DNA of 64,000 nucleotides from an uncultured Comamonas sp. (GTDB lineage Bacteria > Pseudomonadota > Gammaproteobacteria > Burkholderiales > Burkholderiaceae_C), in assembly GCA_947306475.1 (NCBI GenBank), contig CAMZGS010000005.1, positions 171,584-235,583 on the forward strand. Reading direction: 5' to 3'. The translations under genes and the position numbers were made by a program. Below are positions 26,621 to 39,506 of the stretch, in pieces (within the stretch, counting starts at the first letter, position 1; each line of letters opens with the position of its first letter). The notes below the pieces were generated by a model. That model saw nothing but the letters and a program-made list of their open reading frames with translations. It made no database searches and was not told the origin of the DNA.

Positions 26621-26962
26621 TCAGACCTGCGTGGATCTGGCCCGCTTGGACACCACGCCCAGCTTGAGACCCAACAAACCCAAAATCTTGTTGAGCGTTT
26701 GCACCGTGCCCATGCTGCGGCCCTGTTCAATATCCAGCAGCGTTTTTTGGCTGATGCCAGCCATCTTGGCCATTTCAGCACTGGTCAGCCGCATGCTGCG
26801 CTTGAGATGCAGCACCGATTGCTGCAGCGTCCACTCGGGGTGCGCCAGCACATCCTCAATGGCTTGCTTGCGCGCCATGAGTTGTTCGGGGGGCTGAGTG
26901 GGGTGAATCGTTTGTCCATGGCTGGATTCTTTTGGACGTGTGCTGGCATTGCACGTCAGCAT
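26621..26962 (-). CDS. XRE/HipB-like helix-turn-helix protein
   Basis: A 113-residue DNA-binding protein. The HTH is RLTSAEMAKMAGISQKTLLDIEQG (about residues 58-81), followed by TVQTLNKILGLLGLKLGVV, the short C-terminal strand typical of HipB-like antitoxins. The first 28 residues are polar and an alternative start at 26878 (MARKQAIEDVL) gives 85 residues. It lies downstream of the fic gene on the same strand, separated by a palindromic repeat. Pairing with Fic as an antitoxin, or with the hipA remnant 2 kb away as its original HipB, are both open; I do not see which is right. Confidence 0.75.
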   Translation of the reverse strand: MLTCNASTRPKESSHGQTIHPTQPPEQLMARKQAIEDVLAHPEWTLQQSVLHLKRSMRLTSAEMAKMAGISQKTLLDIEQGRSMGTVQTLNKILGLLGLKLGVVSKRARSTQV

Positions 26963-26967
26963 TTACA

Positions 26968-27018
26968 CCAAATATGCCTCTAAGGCTTATCTAGCAAGCG
27001 TAAGTTGCTCGTTTTTTA
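26968..27018. repeat. dispersed palindromic repeat, copy E (fic 3' end)
   Basis: Contains GGCTTATCTAGCAAGCG and overlaps the fic stop codon. Diverged from the core at several positions. Confidence 0.6.
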
Positions 27019-28215
27019 GATAGCAACATCAGCCTCCGCTTCGGGCCACAGCCTGGGAAACAAAAACTGCAGCGCATGCTGCGGCAGCCCAAAGCGCACC
27101 TTGCCCTGCGGGCTGTCACTGCGCAGATAGCCACGCTTGACCAAAGCCCCCAGCGCATCGGTCGCCAAGCGGTCACTCAAACCCAGCATGGATTTGAATT
27201 CGCCCCGCGACAGTTCTTCACCGCTCAGAAATAGATAGTGCAAGGCGCGCAAGCTCTCTGGCCGTACGCCAGATTTGCGCACCGTAGCCTCCACCACCAA
27301 AGCTGCCTCAATGCGCTGCTTGATGGCATCAAAGTCCAGCATCCGCTGCATGAACTGCACCTGGTCCAGGCAAATGTCCAGCACATAGTCGGCCCACGCC
27401 ACCAGGGCTTGCTCACTGAGGTTGCCGCGCCCATCCAAGTCGCCACGGCGGGTGTTGTCTGCCTCGGCCAGCAACAGGTAATAGCGCTCCTGGCTGCGCG
27501 CAAAGCCACGCAAGGGCGACCACAGCCCATTGGTCAGCCCCAAAGCGTGCAGCACCAAATGCGTATGCAGTCGCATCACACGGCCATTACCATCGGGAAA
27601 TGGGTGAATCCAGCCCAAACGGTGATGGGCACAGGCCATTGCCACCAAGGCCGCCTCGCCCCTGCGCACACTGCCATAGCGCTGCGCCCAGCGTGCCAAA
27701 AACTCCGGCACATGCGCCGCTGCAGGCGCAATGTGCTGCCCCACACTTACCTCACGTTCGCGCAACTGGCCGGGCACCACGACCTGGCCCTCATTCACTT
27801 CCCAGTCTTGCTCCGGCAGACGACCAAATAGCTCGCGATGCACATCCTGCACGGCCTGCTGGCTATAGAGCGTCGCGACTGCCGCTTCACCTGCATAACG
27901 CTGCTCCAGCGCAGCCTCTGCCTCAATGTGCGCCACTGCCAAACGCTGTTTGGCCGCCAGTTCTTTGTTGGCCGAAAAGTCTTTGCGCAACGCCTGCTCA
28001 ATCTCATGCGGGCGCGTGTGCTGGCCTTCAATGCGGTTGGTGTAGTAGGAATTCATGCTGCGCAGCAGCACATGCAATTCAGGCGGCACACGCTTGCCAG
28101 TCAAGGCCGTGGCGGCACGCACCAGGTCACCGGCTTTGGAGAGCAATGCCTCCTGCTTGAGATCCGATGGCAGCAAGGGTTCAAACTGATGAGGCGAGTT
28201 GTATAGCGCAGTCAT
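27016..28215 (-). CDS. Fic family protein with inhibitory helix and C-terminal winged helix
   Basis: A 399-residue Fic protein, a likely AMP-transferase acting on hydroxyl side chains. The catalytic motif is intact: HPFPDGNGRVMRLHTHL (about residue 195). An N-terminal TNRIEGQHT (about residue 58) matches the (S/T)xxxE(G/N) inhibitory motif of class II Fic proteins, where the Glu blocks ATP binding. The C-terminal 70 residues (SLRALHYLFLSGEELSRGEFKSMLGLSDRLATDALGALVKRGYL) look like a winged helix, suggesting DNA binding or autoregulation. The HTH gene follows on the same strand. Upstream is a repeat and then the truncated fic. The target is unknown. Confidence 0.9.
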   Translation of the reverse strand: MTALYNSPHQFEPLLPSDLKQEALLSKAGDLVRAATALTGKRVPPELHVLLRSMNSYYTNRIEGQHTRPHEIEQALRKDFSANKELAAKQRLAVAHIEAEAALEQRYAGEAAVATLYSQQAVQDVHRELFGRLPEQDWEVNEGQVVVPGQLREREVSVGQHIAPAAAHVPEFLARWAQRYGSVRRGEAALVAMACAHHRLGWIHPFPDGNGRVMRLHTHLVLHALGLTNGLWSPLRGFARSQERYYLLLAEADNTRRGDLDGRGNLSEQALVAWADYVLDICLDQVQFMQRMLDFDAIKQRIEAALVVEATVRKSGVRPESLRALHYLFLSGEELSRGEFKSMLGLSDRLATDALGALVKRGYLRSDSPQGKVRFGLPQHALQFLFPRLWPEAEADVAI

Positions 28216-28360
28216 CCGCCAAGTCTATCTCACGCATAGGCAATTGTTTTTAAATATTTTTATGGAAATTTTTCCAAATTTTTCGCCAACTTGATTGCGA
28301 ACTTTTTTACCAAGCTGATGTACCACCCGGGTGGTGAGCACTTGGCGTCATCGCATTAGC

Positions 28361-28415
28361 ATTAAATATGGCTCTAAGGCTTATCCAGCAAGCGCCAGCA
28401 GCTATCAAAACTATA
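28361..28415. repeat. dispersed palindromic repeat, copy F (truncated fic 3' end)
   Basis: Minus strand: TTTTGATAGCTGCTGGCGCT then TGCTGGATAAGCC, a good match to the core. It overlaps the stop codon of the truncated fic gene. Confidence 0.75.
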
Positions 28416-29060
28416 AACCCTGCGCAGCCTTCCACGCCTTCAGCTGGCTGGGCCGCAGGCCATAGCGCACCAGCACGCCATCGTGCAGGCGGCGCAGTTC
28501 GTCCAGGATCAGCTCGCGCAGGGCCTGGCGTTCGGCTTCGGGCAGGTCGGAGGGCAAGGCGGTGTCCAGCACGGTTTGCGCATCACCATCGGGCTGCAGC
28601 ACCACGGCACGCACGCAGTCCTTGATCAGGCTGCGGTGCTGCAGGCGCAGCGGGTCCGGCTCGGCCAGCTGCTGGCGGATGGCCACATATTCCTGCGTGC
28701 TGCGCTCATAGGCCCAGATAAACAGGTCGCGCAGCAGCTCCACACGGCCCATTTCGTAAATGCCCAGCATGGCCTGCGCGTAGCCGTCGGCGGGCACATC
28801 CACAAAGGTCAGCGGACACAGATTGGCGCGAAACAGCGGCGCATTGGCCGCCAGCCTCGAGGTGCGCTTGTTGATATCGGCAAACGGCTGCAGGTACGGC
28901 AGATGCACCATCATGAAAAACGCCTGCTCAAACGGGTCGGCAATGGCGTTGGCCTTGGCGATCACCACGTCCAGCAGTTCATCCAGCAACTGCGGCGCGC
29001 TGATGGGACGGTACACGCTTTGCCCCATATCCACCGCATGCTGGCGCACGCGGCCATATT
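28411..29060 (-). pseudogene. Fic family protein, 5'-truncated
   Basis: About 215 residues of a Fic protein of the class with motif LPYLQPFADINKRTSRLAAN, where the usual catalytic His is Gln and GNGR is NKRT. It is recognisable from GRVRQHAVDMGQSVYRPISAPQLLDELLDVV to the C-terminus, but the N-terminal 100 or more residues typical of this group are absent. The reading frame stops resembling Fic at about 29055-29061, exactly where the hipA remnant on the other strand begins. A GTG at 29049 could still start a shorter protein of 212 residues. I regard it as a deletion product. Confidence 0.75.
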
Positions 29061-29435
29061 GACAGCGACCTGGCCCAGCTGTTTCGCCGCCTGCTGTTCA
29101 ACATCAGCATTGCCAACCGCGACGACCACCTGCGCAACCACGGCTTTCTCTGGCAAGGCAGTGGCTGGCGACTGGCTCCTGCATTTGACGTCAACCCCAA
29201 CACCGCCCAACGCGAACACGCACTGAATGTCGGCGCGCCCTATGCCGACACCGAAGGTGCGCTCAGCGCCGCCTTTGCCACCCATGCCTATTACCGGCTG
29301 ACGCAAGCGCACGCGAATCTCATCTTGGAAGAAGTGCTGGAGGCTGCAAGCCAATGGCGCAGAGTAGCCAACCAGATTTGCATTGGCGGTGCGGAGCAGC
29401 GGCGTATGCAGGCGGCGTTTGCTCTTTTTGAGTAA
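29061..29435 (+). pseudogene. HipA C-terminal remnant
   Basis: 125 codons matching the C-terminal part of the HipA kinase: DLAQLFRRLLFNISIANRDDHLRNHGFLW, with the catalytic-loop Asp and Asn, then WRLAPAFDVNPNT (the DFG-like Asp) and LEEVLEAASQWRRVANQ. There is no start codon and the N-terminal two thirds (including the ATP loop) are missing. HipA phosphorylates glutamyl-tRNA synthetase and is normally preceded by hipB, which is absent here. The fragment meets the truncated fic gene head to head. Confidence 0.85.
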
Positions 29436-29489
29436 AAAGTGCTTCTAAGGCTTATACAGCAAGCACTGACAGCTATGTTTTTTTATTAA
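29433..29489. repeat. dispersed palindromic repeat, copy G (hipA remnant 3' end)
   Basis: Contains GGCTTATACAGCAAGCACTG then ACAGCTATG and a T run. It begins at the stop of the hipA remnant, in the opposite orientation to the other copies relative to its gene. Confidence 0.65.
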
Positions 29490-29584
29490 ATAGCCACACG
29501 CCCTAGACATCCGCCACATCGCCAGCGCCTATGCCTACCACGGCATAACTGGTAGCGCGGCCACTGGCGGCGGATTTGTTAAAT

Positions 29585-29612
29585 AAAAAGGCAACCCAAA
29601 GGTTGCCTTTTT
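29585..29612. terminator. bidirectional terminator downstream of lpdA
   Basis: Twelve-base arms AAAAAGGCAACC/GGTTGCCTTTTT with a CAAA loop; the A and T runs allow termination from either side. It closes lpdA-aceF-aceE (minus strand). Confidence 0.9.
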
Positions 29613-29652
29613 GCTGCAAACGCTCAGAACCCCAAGCGTTGCGTCGTTCGCC

Positions 29653-31506
29653 TTAACGACGAGCCGGCGGCACATCGGTACAAGACCCATGCGCCACTTC
29701 CGCTGCCATGCCGATGCTTTCGCCCAGCGTGGGGTGGGGGTGGATGGTCTTGCCGATATCCACGCTGTCTGCGCCCATTTCGATGGCGAGTGCGATCTCG
29801 CCAATCATGTCGCCGGCGTGCGTGCCGACGATGCCGCCGCCCAGGATGCGGTGGGTTTCCTCGTCAAACAGCAGCTTGGTAAAGCCTTCGTCGCGGCCGT
29901 TGGCGATGGCGCGGCCGGAGGCGGCCCAGGGGAACAGGCCCTTCTTGACCTTGATGCCTTGCGCCTTGGCCTGGTCTTCGGTCAGGCCCACCCATGCCAC
30001 TTCGGGGTCGGTGTAGGCCACCGATGGAATCACGCGGGCGTTGAACGCGGCGGATGCCAGTTCCTTGTTGCCCTGCAGTTCACCGGCGATAACTTCTGCG
30101 GCCACGTGCGCTTCATGCACCGCCTTGTGCGCCAGCATGGGCTGGCCCACGATGTCGCCAATGGCAAAGATGTGCGGCACGTTGGTGCGCATCTGGATAT
30201 CGACGTTGATAAAGCCACGGTCGGTCACGGCCACGCCAGCGGCTTCCGCGCCGATCTTCTTGCCATTGGGCGTGCGGCCCACGGCTTGCAAGACCAGGTC
30301 GTAAGTCTGGGGTTCTGGCACTTGGACGCCGTCCTTGGCAGGCTCGAAGCTCACCTTGATGCCTTCGGGCGTTGCTTCGGCGGCCACAGTCTTGGTGTTG
30401 ACCATGATGTTGTCAAAGCGGTGGGCGTTCATCTTTTGCCAGACCTTGACCAGATCGCGGTCCGCGCCTTGCATCAGGCCGTCCATCATTTCGACCACGT
30501 CCAGGCGTGCGCCCAGTGTGGAATAGACCGTACCCATTTCCAGGCCGATGATGCCGCCGCCCAGAATCAGCATGCGCTTGGGAACCGACTTCAGCGCCAG
30601 CGCGCCGGTGGAATCGACAATGCGCTCGTCCTTGGGCAGGAATGGCAGATGCACGGCCTCGGAGCCTGCGGCAATGATGGCGTTCTTGAACTGCACGACC
30701 TTCTTGGTGCCTGCCTGTTCCTTGCCGTCGCCCGTGGTTTCCTGCACTTCCATGTGGTGCGAACCCACAAACTTGCCCACGCCGCGCACGATGGTCACCT
30801 TGCGCATCTTGGCCATCTGGGCGAGGCCACCGGTCAGCTTGCCGATGACCTTTTCCTTGTGCGCGCGCAGCTGGTCGATGCTGACCTCAGGCGCGCCAAA
30901 CTTGACGCCAGCCACTTCCAGGTGCTTGACCTCGTCCATCACGGCAGCGACGTGCAGCAGCGCCTTGGAGGGGATGCAGCCGACGTTCAGGCACACACCG
31001 CCCAGGGTGGCGTAGCGCTCGACGAGGACGACTTTCAAGCCCAGGTCGGCAGCGCGGAAGGCAGCGGAGTAGCCGCCGGGGCCACCGCCGAGCACCAGCA
31101 CGTCGCAGTCCAGATCGGCGTTGCCGCTGTAGCTGCTTGCTACAGGTGCGGGAGCTGCAGCCGCTGCCGGGACTTGGGTTTGTGCAGCTTTTGACTCTGA
31201 AACCGTTGCAGGGCTTGCGCTGGCAGCTTCGGTTTGAGGAGCAGCAGCCGGTGCCGAAGCGCCAGCGCCCTCCACTTCCAGCGTGGCGATGATGCTGCCC
31301 TTGCTGACCTTGTCGCCCAGCTGAACTTTCAATTCCTTGAGCACGCCAGCGTGGCTGGAGGGGATTTCCATGGAGGCTTTGTCGCTTTCCACGGTGATCA
31401 GGGACTGTTCCACCTCCACGCGCTCACCGGGCTGCACCAGGATTTCGATGACGCCGACGTCGGCAAAGTCGCCAATGTCGGGCACTTGGATATCAATGGT
31501 TGCCAT
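29653..31506 (-). CDS. lpdA: dihydrolipoyl dehydrogenase with N-terminal lipoyl domain (E3)
   Basis: A 617-residue E3 of the pyruvate dehydrogenase complex. Residues 1-80 are a lipoyl domain with modifiable Lys43 in [13 protein letters not shown]; an Ala/Pro/Ser linker follows; then the FAD domain ([19 protein letters not shown]) and the redox disulfide in [17 protein letters not shown]. The C-terminal dimer interface carries the HPHPTLGES His-Glu pair. Fusion of a lipoyl domain to E3 is common in Burkholderiales. The enzyme reoxidises dihydrolipoamide with NAD. It is the last gene of aceE-aceF-lpdA, 14 bases after aceF. Confidence 0.96.
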   Translation of the reverse strand: MATIDIQVPDIGDFADVGVIEILVQPGERVEVEQSLITVESDKASMEIPSSHAGVLKELKVQLGDKVSKGSIIATLEVEGAGASAPAAAPQTEAASASPATVSESKAAQTQVPAAAAAPAPVASSYSGNADLDCDVLVLGGGPGGYSAAFRAADLGLKVVLVERYATLGGVCLNVGCIPSKALLHVAAVMDEVKHLEVAGVKFGAPEVSIDQLRAHKEKVIGKLTGGLAQMAKMRKVTIVRGVGKFVGSHHMEVQETTGDGKEQAGTKKVVQFKNAIIAAGSEAVHLPFLPKDERIVDSTGALALKSVPKRMLILGGGIIGLEMGTVYSTLGARLDVVEMMDGLMQGADRDLVKVWQKMNAHRFDNIMVNTKTVAAEATPEGIKVSFEPAKDGVQVPEPQTYDLVLQAVGRTPNGKKIGAEAAGVAVTDRGFINVDIQMRTNVPHIFAIGDIVGQPMLAHKAVHEAHVAAEVIAGELQGNKELASAAFNARVIPSVAYTDPEVAWVGLTEDQAKAQGIKVKKGLFPWAASGRAIANGRDEGFTKLLFDEETHRILGGGIVGTHAGDMIGEIALAIEMGADSVDIGKTIHPHPTLGESIGMAAEVAHGSCTDVPPARR

Positions 31507-31520
31507 GTTGCAGACCTTTC

Positions 31521-33254
31521 TTACAGCAGGATGCGGCGGTAGTCGGCCAGCAGCGCGCCCAGGTAGGCGTTAAAGCGGGCGGCGGCAGCGCCGTCGATGA
31601 CGCGGTGGTCGTAGGACAGGGACAGCGGCAGCACCAGGCGCGGCACGAACTTTTCCTTGTCCTCGTTCCAGACGGGCTGCCTGGACGAGCGCGACAGGCC
31701 CAGGATGGCCACTTCAGGCGCGTTGATGATGGGCGTGAAGTGCGTGCCACCGATGCCGCCCAGCGACGAGATCGAGAAGCAGCCGCCCTGCATGTCGGCC
31801 GCACCCAGCTTGCCGTCGCGCGCCTTCCTGGCGAGGTCCGACATTTCCTGGCTGATCTGCAGGATGCCCTTCTTGTCCGCATCCTTGAGCACAGGCACCA
31901 CCAGGCCATTGGGCGTATCTGCCGCAAAGCCGATGTGGTAGTACTGCTTATAGACCAGGGTGTCGCCATCCAGGCTGGCGTTGAACTCTGGGAACTTCTT
32001 CAGCGCAGCGACCACGGCCTTGATGACGAAGGCCAGCATGGTGACCTTCACATCGCTCTTGGCCTTGGCCTGCTCGGCGTTGATCTGCAGGCGGAATTCC
32101 TCCAGCTCGGTGATGTCGGCCACGTCGTTGTTGGTGACGTGGGGGATCATCACCCAGTTGCGGTGCAGGTTGGCGCCGCTGATCTTCTTGATGCGCGACA
32201 GCTCCTTGCGCTCGACGGCGCCGAACTTGGCAAAGTCCACCTTGGGCCAGGGCAGCAGGTCCAGACCTGCGCCACCGCCCGCTGCCGGTGCAGCCTTGGC
32301 GGCCACGGCCTGCTGGGCCAGGGTCTGCACGGCGCCGGCCATGACGGACTTGGTGAAGGCCATCACGTCTTCCTGGGTGATGCGGCCCTTGCGGCCCGTG
32401 CCGCGCACTTCGTTCAGGGGCACACCCAGCTCACGCGCAAACTTGCGCACCGAGGGGCTGGCATGCGGCAGCTGGCCGCTGGGCGGCACGGTGGGGTTGT
32501 GCGCGGGTGCGGCTGCTACAGCTGCCGTAGCTGTAGGCGCAGCAGCGGCGGGGACTGGAGCGGCATCTTGTGCCACAGGTGCTGGTGTAGCTGCGGGAGC
32601 TGCTACCGAAGCAGGAGCAGGCGCTGCAGCAACAGGTGCCGCAGCCGGGACGGCGGCTGCGCCCTGCACGGTCATCTGGCCGACCACGTCGCCGGCGTTG
32701 ACCTTGTCGCCCAGCTTGAGCGTCAGGGCGGTGATGGTGCCTGCGGCGGGCGACGGGATTTCCATGGAGGCCTTGTCGGACTCGACGGTAAAGAGCGATT
32801 GCTCTTCGGTAACCGTGTCGCCCACCTTGACCAGCAGTTCGATGACGGCCACGTCCTGGAAGTCGCCAATGTCGGGCACCACCAGGTCGATGGTGCTTGC
32901 AGCAGCGCTTGCTACAGCTACAGGAGCTGCAGCCGCTGGTACCGCCTGCACTTCAGGGGCTTTTTGCTCTGCAACCGGCGCAGCAGGTGCGCTGACAGCT
33001 TCAGTTTGTGCAGCATCGGCGGTTTCCAGCAGCAGGATGGTGCTGCCTTCGCTGATCTTGTCGCCCAGGGCGACCTTGAGCTCACGCACCACGCCAGCCT
33101 GGCTGGAGGGGATTTCCATGGAGGCCTTGTCGCTTTCCACGGTGATGAGCGATTGCTCGACCTTGATGGTGTCGCCCACCTTGACCAACACTTCGATCAC
33201 GCCCACGTTGTCGAAGTCGCCAATGTCCGGTACTTTGATTTCTACGAGTGCCAT
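31521..33254 (-). CDS. aceF: pyruvate dehydrogenase E2, dihydrolipoyllysine acetyltransferase
   Basis: A 577-residue E2 with two lipoyl domains (Lys43 and Lys161, both in [12 protein letters not shown]), Ala/Pro/Val-rich linkers, an E1/E3-binding domain ([19 protein letters not shown], about residue 268) and the acetyltransferase core ending with the active-site His in [14 protein letters not shown]. It transfers the acetyl group from lipoamide to CoA and forms the core of the complex. It lies 14 bases after aceE. The linkers have a strongly repetitive GCT/GCA codon pattern. Confidence 0.97.
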   Translation of the reverse strand: MALVEIKVPDIGDFDNVGVIEVLVKVGDTIKVEQSLITVESDKASMEIPSSQAGVVRELKVALGDKISEGSTILLLETADAAQTEAVSAPAAPVAEQKAPEVQAVPAAAAPVAVASAAASTIDLVVPDIGDFQDVAVIELLVKVGDTVTEEQSLFTVESDKASMEIPSPAAGTITALTLKLGDKVNAGDVVGQMTVQGAAAVPAAAPVAAAPAPASVAAPAATPAPVAQDAAPVPAAAAPTATAAVAAAPAHNPTVPPSGQLPHASPSVRKFARELGVPLNEVRGTGRKGRITQEDVMAFTKSVMAGAVQTLAQQAVAAKAAPAAGGGAGLDLLPWPKVDFAKFGAVERKELSRIKKISGANLHRNWVMIPHVTNNDVADITELEEFRLQINAEQAKAKSDVKVTMLAFVIKAVVAALKKFPEFNASLDGDTLVYKQYYHIGFAADTPNGLVVPVLKDADKKGILQISQEMSDLARKARDGKLGAADMQGGCFSISSLGGIGGTHFTPIINAPEVAILGLSRSSRQPVWNEDKEKFVPRLVLPLSLSYDHRVIDGAAAARFNAYLGALLADYRRILL

Positions 33255-33268
33255 GCTTGTCTCTCCAA

Positions 33269-35980
<2,712 letters not shown>

Positions 35981-36270
35981 GAGGATGTCTCCTGATCAAG
36001 AGGCGGTGCTGTTACAACAGGGTTCAGTCCCCAGCGCCACCGACATGCGCCAACAGACTGAATGCTTGCGTTATGCCTGGTCCCGCAGCGGGAGCAATCC
36101 AGACAATCACGGTAACGCAGCGCAGTGGTGGATGGGTTCTTCAGCGCGCAGTTTCGCATATTTTTTTCAAATTTCAAATCATGCTTCTTGTTTTTGTAAT
36201 ATGAAAAAATATTGCAACCGCACATTTTCCGTGCCGGCAGCGCCCTTGCCATTCCCCCTACACTGCGGAT

Positions 36271-38841
36271 ATGTCCAAGCCCGATATTCACCGCCATAGC
36301 GACCTGGCTCCGACCAACCCCTTTTCCCTGGAGCCGCCCACCCGCTGGTGGCGCTCGTGGTGGCGCAGTCTTTCGCCCTCCCGCCAGGACCGTCTTGCCA
36401 CCTGGGCGCCCCTGGTGGCCGTGGCCCTGTTTCTGCTTGCCATTGCCGCATCGTTCTGGTACTTGCGCGCCGAGGAGCACGCGCGCGAGCAGGATTCGCT
36501 GGTGCGCGCCGTCGATTACGCCCAGCAGCAGATGCGGCTGCGCCTGCTGGAGCGCCAGGAGCAGGTGCTGCGTCTGGCACGCGACATCGCCGCAACGCCT
36601 GCGGCCGAGCAGGCCGGTTTTGAAGAGGAATTTGCCATCCGCGCCAGCGTGCTGGTGGACCAGTACCCGGAGGTGCAGTCCATCAGCTGGCTGAATGCGC
36701 AAGGGCTGGTGCTGTCCCGCCACAGCGCGCCTTCGGTACCTGCCGAGCAGCTGCATTCCGTCGGCCACCCCCTGCCCCAGGGGCCCACGACAGACCTGCT
36801 GGAGCAGGTGCGCCAGCGCCTGCAAAGCCTGTACGTACAGCCACTGCTGGTGCCCAACCAGCCACCGCCCATGCTGCAACTGCTGGTGCCCGTCGTGACA
36901 GTGGAGGAAAAGCTGGGCGGCGCGGTGCTGGTGGAGTTTTCCGTGGACAACCTGTTGCGCTATGCCACCCCTTCGGAGGTGCTTTCGCGCTACACCATCA
37001 CCTTGCAGGATGCCCAGGGCCAGACGCTGTCCAGCCCGGTGGCCACCCCACCCAAGCAGCGCTTTGCCCTGCCGTGGGCACCACTGCAACAGTTCAGCAG
37101 CTATGCCACCCCGATCATGCCGGTGGGCGATGGGCTGGTGATGTCTGCCGTGTCCTATGGCACCTCCCCCGGCCTGGTGGGCAATGGCCTGTTCTGGCTG
37201 GTGGCCTCGCTGAGTGTGCTGACGGCATGGTTGCTGCTGGGCACCTGGCGCCACACGCGCAAGCGCCTGCGCACCCAGCAGGCGCTGGTGGCCGAAACCA
37301 ACTTCCGCCGAGCCATGGAAAACTCCATCCTCACCGGCATGCGCGCCCTGGACTTGCAGGGGCGCATCACCTACGTCAACGCAGCGTTCTGCCAGATGAC
37401 GGGCTGGAGCGAGCAGGAGCTGGTCGGCCAGATGCCGCCCTACCCCTACTGGCCCCAGAGCGACCACGAAAAGCTGATGCGCCACCTGGAGGATGAGCTC
37501 AGCGGCAAGACGGCCCCCGGCGGCTTTCAGGTACGGGTGCAGCGCAAGAACGGCAGTTACTTCGATGCGCGCATGTATGTCTCGCCACTGATCGATGCCC
37601 ACGGCCAGCATACGGGCTGGATGTCTTCCATGACGGACATCACCGAGCCCAATCGCATCCGCGAGCAGCTGGCGGCCTCGCACGAGCGCTTCACCGTGGT
37701 GCTGGAGGCGCTGGACGCCTCGGTCTCCGTCGCGCCCCTGGGCAGCGCCGAGCTGCTGTTTGCCAACAAGCTCTACCGCCAGTGGTTCGGCGCGCAGACG
37801 GACGGGCATCTGCACCTGTTGCAGCAGGCCGGCATCGTCAAGGCGCGCAGCACCACCCCCAACCTCAGCAGCGAGCGCAGCAGCAGCGCGCGCAACAAGA
37901 ACGCCGAAATCTATCTGCCCGAACACGACAAATGGCTGGAGGTGCGCTCGCGCTACCTCACCTGGGTGGACGGGCGCCTGGCGCAGATGGTGATTGCCAC
38001 CGACATCACTGCACGCCACCTGGCAGAAGAACAGGCCGCCCAGCAGGCCGAACGCGCCCAGACCGCCAGCCGCCTGATCACCATGGGGGAGATGGCCTCC
38101 AGCGTGGCCCATGAGCTCAACCAACCGCTCACTGCCATCAGCAATTACTGCAATGGCATGCTCTCGCGCCTGGAAAGTGGCAGCCTCACGGAAAGCCAGA
38201 TGCGCTTTGCCCTGGAAAAGACCGCACATCAGGCGCAGCGTGCGGGGCAGATCATTCAGCACATCCGCTCCTTCGTGAAGCGCAGCGAACCCAACCGCGC
38301 CCCGGCCCATGTGGACGACATGGTGGCCGAGGCCATGGAGCTGGCCAACATCGAGCTGCGCCGCCGCAACGTGCGCCTGACGCACCACATCGCCGCGCGC
38401 CTGCCGCCGGTGATGGCCGACTCGATCCTGATCGAGCAGGTGCTGGTCAACCTAATGAAGAACGCCGCCGAAGCCATCGACATGGGGGGACGCCCCGAGG
38501 GTCAGCGCAGCGTGGAGCTGCTGGTGCGCCCCAAGACGCTGGAAGGCCGCCAGGGCGTGGAGTTTGCCATTCAGGACACCGGCCCCGGCCTGCCGGCGGA
38601 AGTTCTGGAGCGACTGTTCGAGGCGTTTTTCAGCACCAAAAGCGAAGGCATGGGCATGGGACTGAATCTGTGCCGCAGCATCATCGAGTCGCACAGCGGC
38701 CGACTACAGGCGCAGAACCTCTACAATGGTTCGGAAGTAACGGGCTGCTGTTTTTCCTTCTGGATTCCGCTTGCCAGCCACGCCAGCGCAGACGATGCAC
38801 AGCCCCCTACCGATTCCATCAAACCCGAGGAGACTGCATGA
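36271..38841 (+). CDS. membrane-bound PAS sensor histidine kinase
   Basis: An 856-residue sensor kinase: TM1 at about 43-65, a periplasmic sensory region of about 235 residues, TM2 at about 303-325, then PAS domains (FRRAMENSILTGMRALDLQGRIT; a second before SLITM), the phospho-accepting His614 in SVAHELNQPLTAISNY, and the ATPase domain with NLMKNAAEAID (N box), DTGPGLP (G1) and GMGMGLNLCRSI (G2). The HELNQPL box is of the FixL/DctB type. The gene is divergent from aceE; the response regulator overlaps its stop by four bases. The input is unknown; the position next to the pyruvate dehydrogenase genes suggests a carbon-source signal, which is inference. Confidence 0.92.
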   Translation: MSKPDIHRHSDLAPTNPFSLEPPTRWWRSWWRSLSPSRQDRLATWAPLVAVALFLLAIAASFWYLRAEEHAREQDSLVRAVDYAQQQMRLRLLERQEQVLRLARDIAATPAAEQAGFEEEFAIRASVLVDQYPEVQSISWLNAQGLVLSRHSAPSVPAEQLHSVGHPLPQGPTTDLLEQVRQRLQSLYVQPLLVPNQPPPMLQLLVPVVTVEEKLGGAVLVEFSVDNLLRYATPSEVLSRYTITLQDAQGQTLSSPVATPPKQRFALPWAPLQQFSSYATPIMPVGDGLVMSAVSYGTSPGLVGNGLFWLVASLSVLTAWLLLGTWRHTRKRLRTQQALVAETNFRRAMENSILTGMRALDLQGRITYVNAAFCQMTGWSEQELVGQMPPYPYWPQSDHEKLMRHLEDELSGKTAPGGFQVRVQRKNGSYFDARMYVSPLIDAHGQHTGWMSSMTDITEPNRIREQLAASHERFTVVLEALDASVSVAPLGSAELLFANKLYRQWFGAQTDGHLHLLQQAGIVKARSTTPNLSSERSSSARNKNAEIYLPEHDKWLEVRSRYLTWVDGRLAQMVIATDITARHLAEEQAAQQAERAQTASRLITMGEMASSVAHELNQPLTAISNYCNGMLSRLESGSLTESQMRFALEKTAHQAQRAGQIIQHIRSFVKRSEPNRAPAHVDDMVAEAMELANIELRRRNVRLTHHIAARLPPVMADSILIEQVLVNLMKNAAEAIDMGGRPEGQRSVELLVRPKTLEGRQGVEFAIQDTGPGLPAEVLERLFEAFFSTKSEGMGMGLNLCRSIIESHSGRLQAQNLYNGSEVTGCCFSFWIPLASHASADDAQPPTDSIKPEETA

Positions 38842-39467
38842 GTATGACGCCCAAAAAAGGTACTGTTTACGTAGTGGATGACGATGAGGCTGTGCGCGAC
38901 TCCTTGCAATGGCTCTTGGAAGGCAAGGATTACCGCGTGCGCTGCTTCGAGTCTGCCGAGGCATTTCTGGCACGTTACGACCCCCGCGAGGTGGCCTGCC
39001 TGATCGCCGACATCCGCATGAACGGTATGAGCGGCCTGGAACTGCAAGACAAGCTGCTGGAGCGCAACTCACCTCTTCCCATCGTGTTCATCACCGGCCA
39101 TGGCGACGTGCCCATGGCGGTGGAAACCATGAAGAAAGGCGCGCTGGACTTCATCCAGAAGCCCTTTGATGAAAATGCCTTGGTCACCGTGGTCGAGCGC
39201 ATGCTGGAGCGCGCGCGTACTTCGTACGCCGATCAGCAGCAGGCCGCCACCCGCGAGGCGCTGCTGTCCAAGCTCACCGGCCGCGAAACGCAGGTGCTTG
39301 AACGCATCGTCGCAGGCCGACTGAACAAGCAGATTGCCGACGACCTGGGCATCAGCATCAAGACGGTGGAAGCCCACCGCGCCAACATCATGGAAAAAAT
39401 GGGGGCCAACACCGTGGCCGACCTGCTCAAGGTTGCCCTGGGCCCCACCGGCAAGATCGGCGCCTGA
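38838..39467 (+). CDS. FixJ/NarL family response regulator
   Basis: A 209-residue regulator: receiver domain with VVDDDEAVRDSLQWLL, phospho-Asp58 in IADIRMNGMSGLEL, TGHGDVPMAV and the KKGALDFIQKPFDE Lys; then a LuxR-type HTH (LTGRETQVLERIVAGRLNKQIADDLGISIKTVEAHR, about residues 146-181). It partners the PAS kinase with which it shares an ATGA overlap. The receiver is of the FixJ/TodT class. The start is ATG 38838, inside the kinase stop. Confidence 0.95.
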   Translation: MSMTPKKGTVYVVDDDEAVRDSLQWLLEGKDYRVRCFESAEAFLARYDPREVACLIADIRMNGMSGLELQDKLLERNSPLPIVFITGHGDVPMAVETMKKGALDFIQKPFDENALVTVVERMLERARTSYADQQQAATREALLSKLTGRETQVLERIVAGRLNKQIADDLGISIKTVEAHRANIMEKMGANTVADLLKVALGPTGKIGA

Positions 39468-39506
39468 GCGCCTTTTATCCCTTCCACACACCCTTTCACA
39501 CCCACC

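Noticed and set aside
32510..32940. Copies of the palindromic repeat inside the aceF linkers
   Set aside because: GCTACAGCTGC-like strings there resemble the repeat core, but they are explained by Ala-rich linker codons and lack paired arms.
39480..39506. ZTP riboswitch before folD
   Set aside because: The gap is 39 bases and has none of the conserved blocks seen before glyA.
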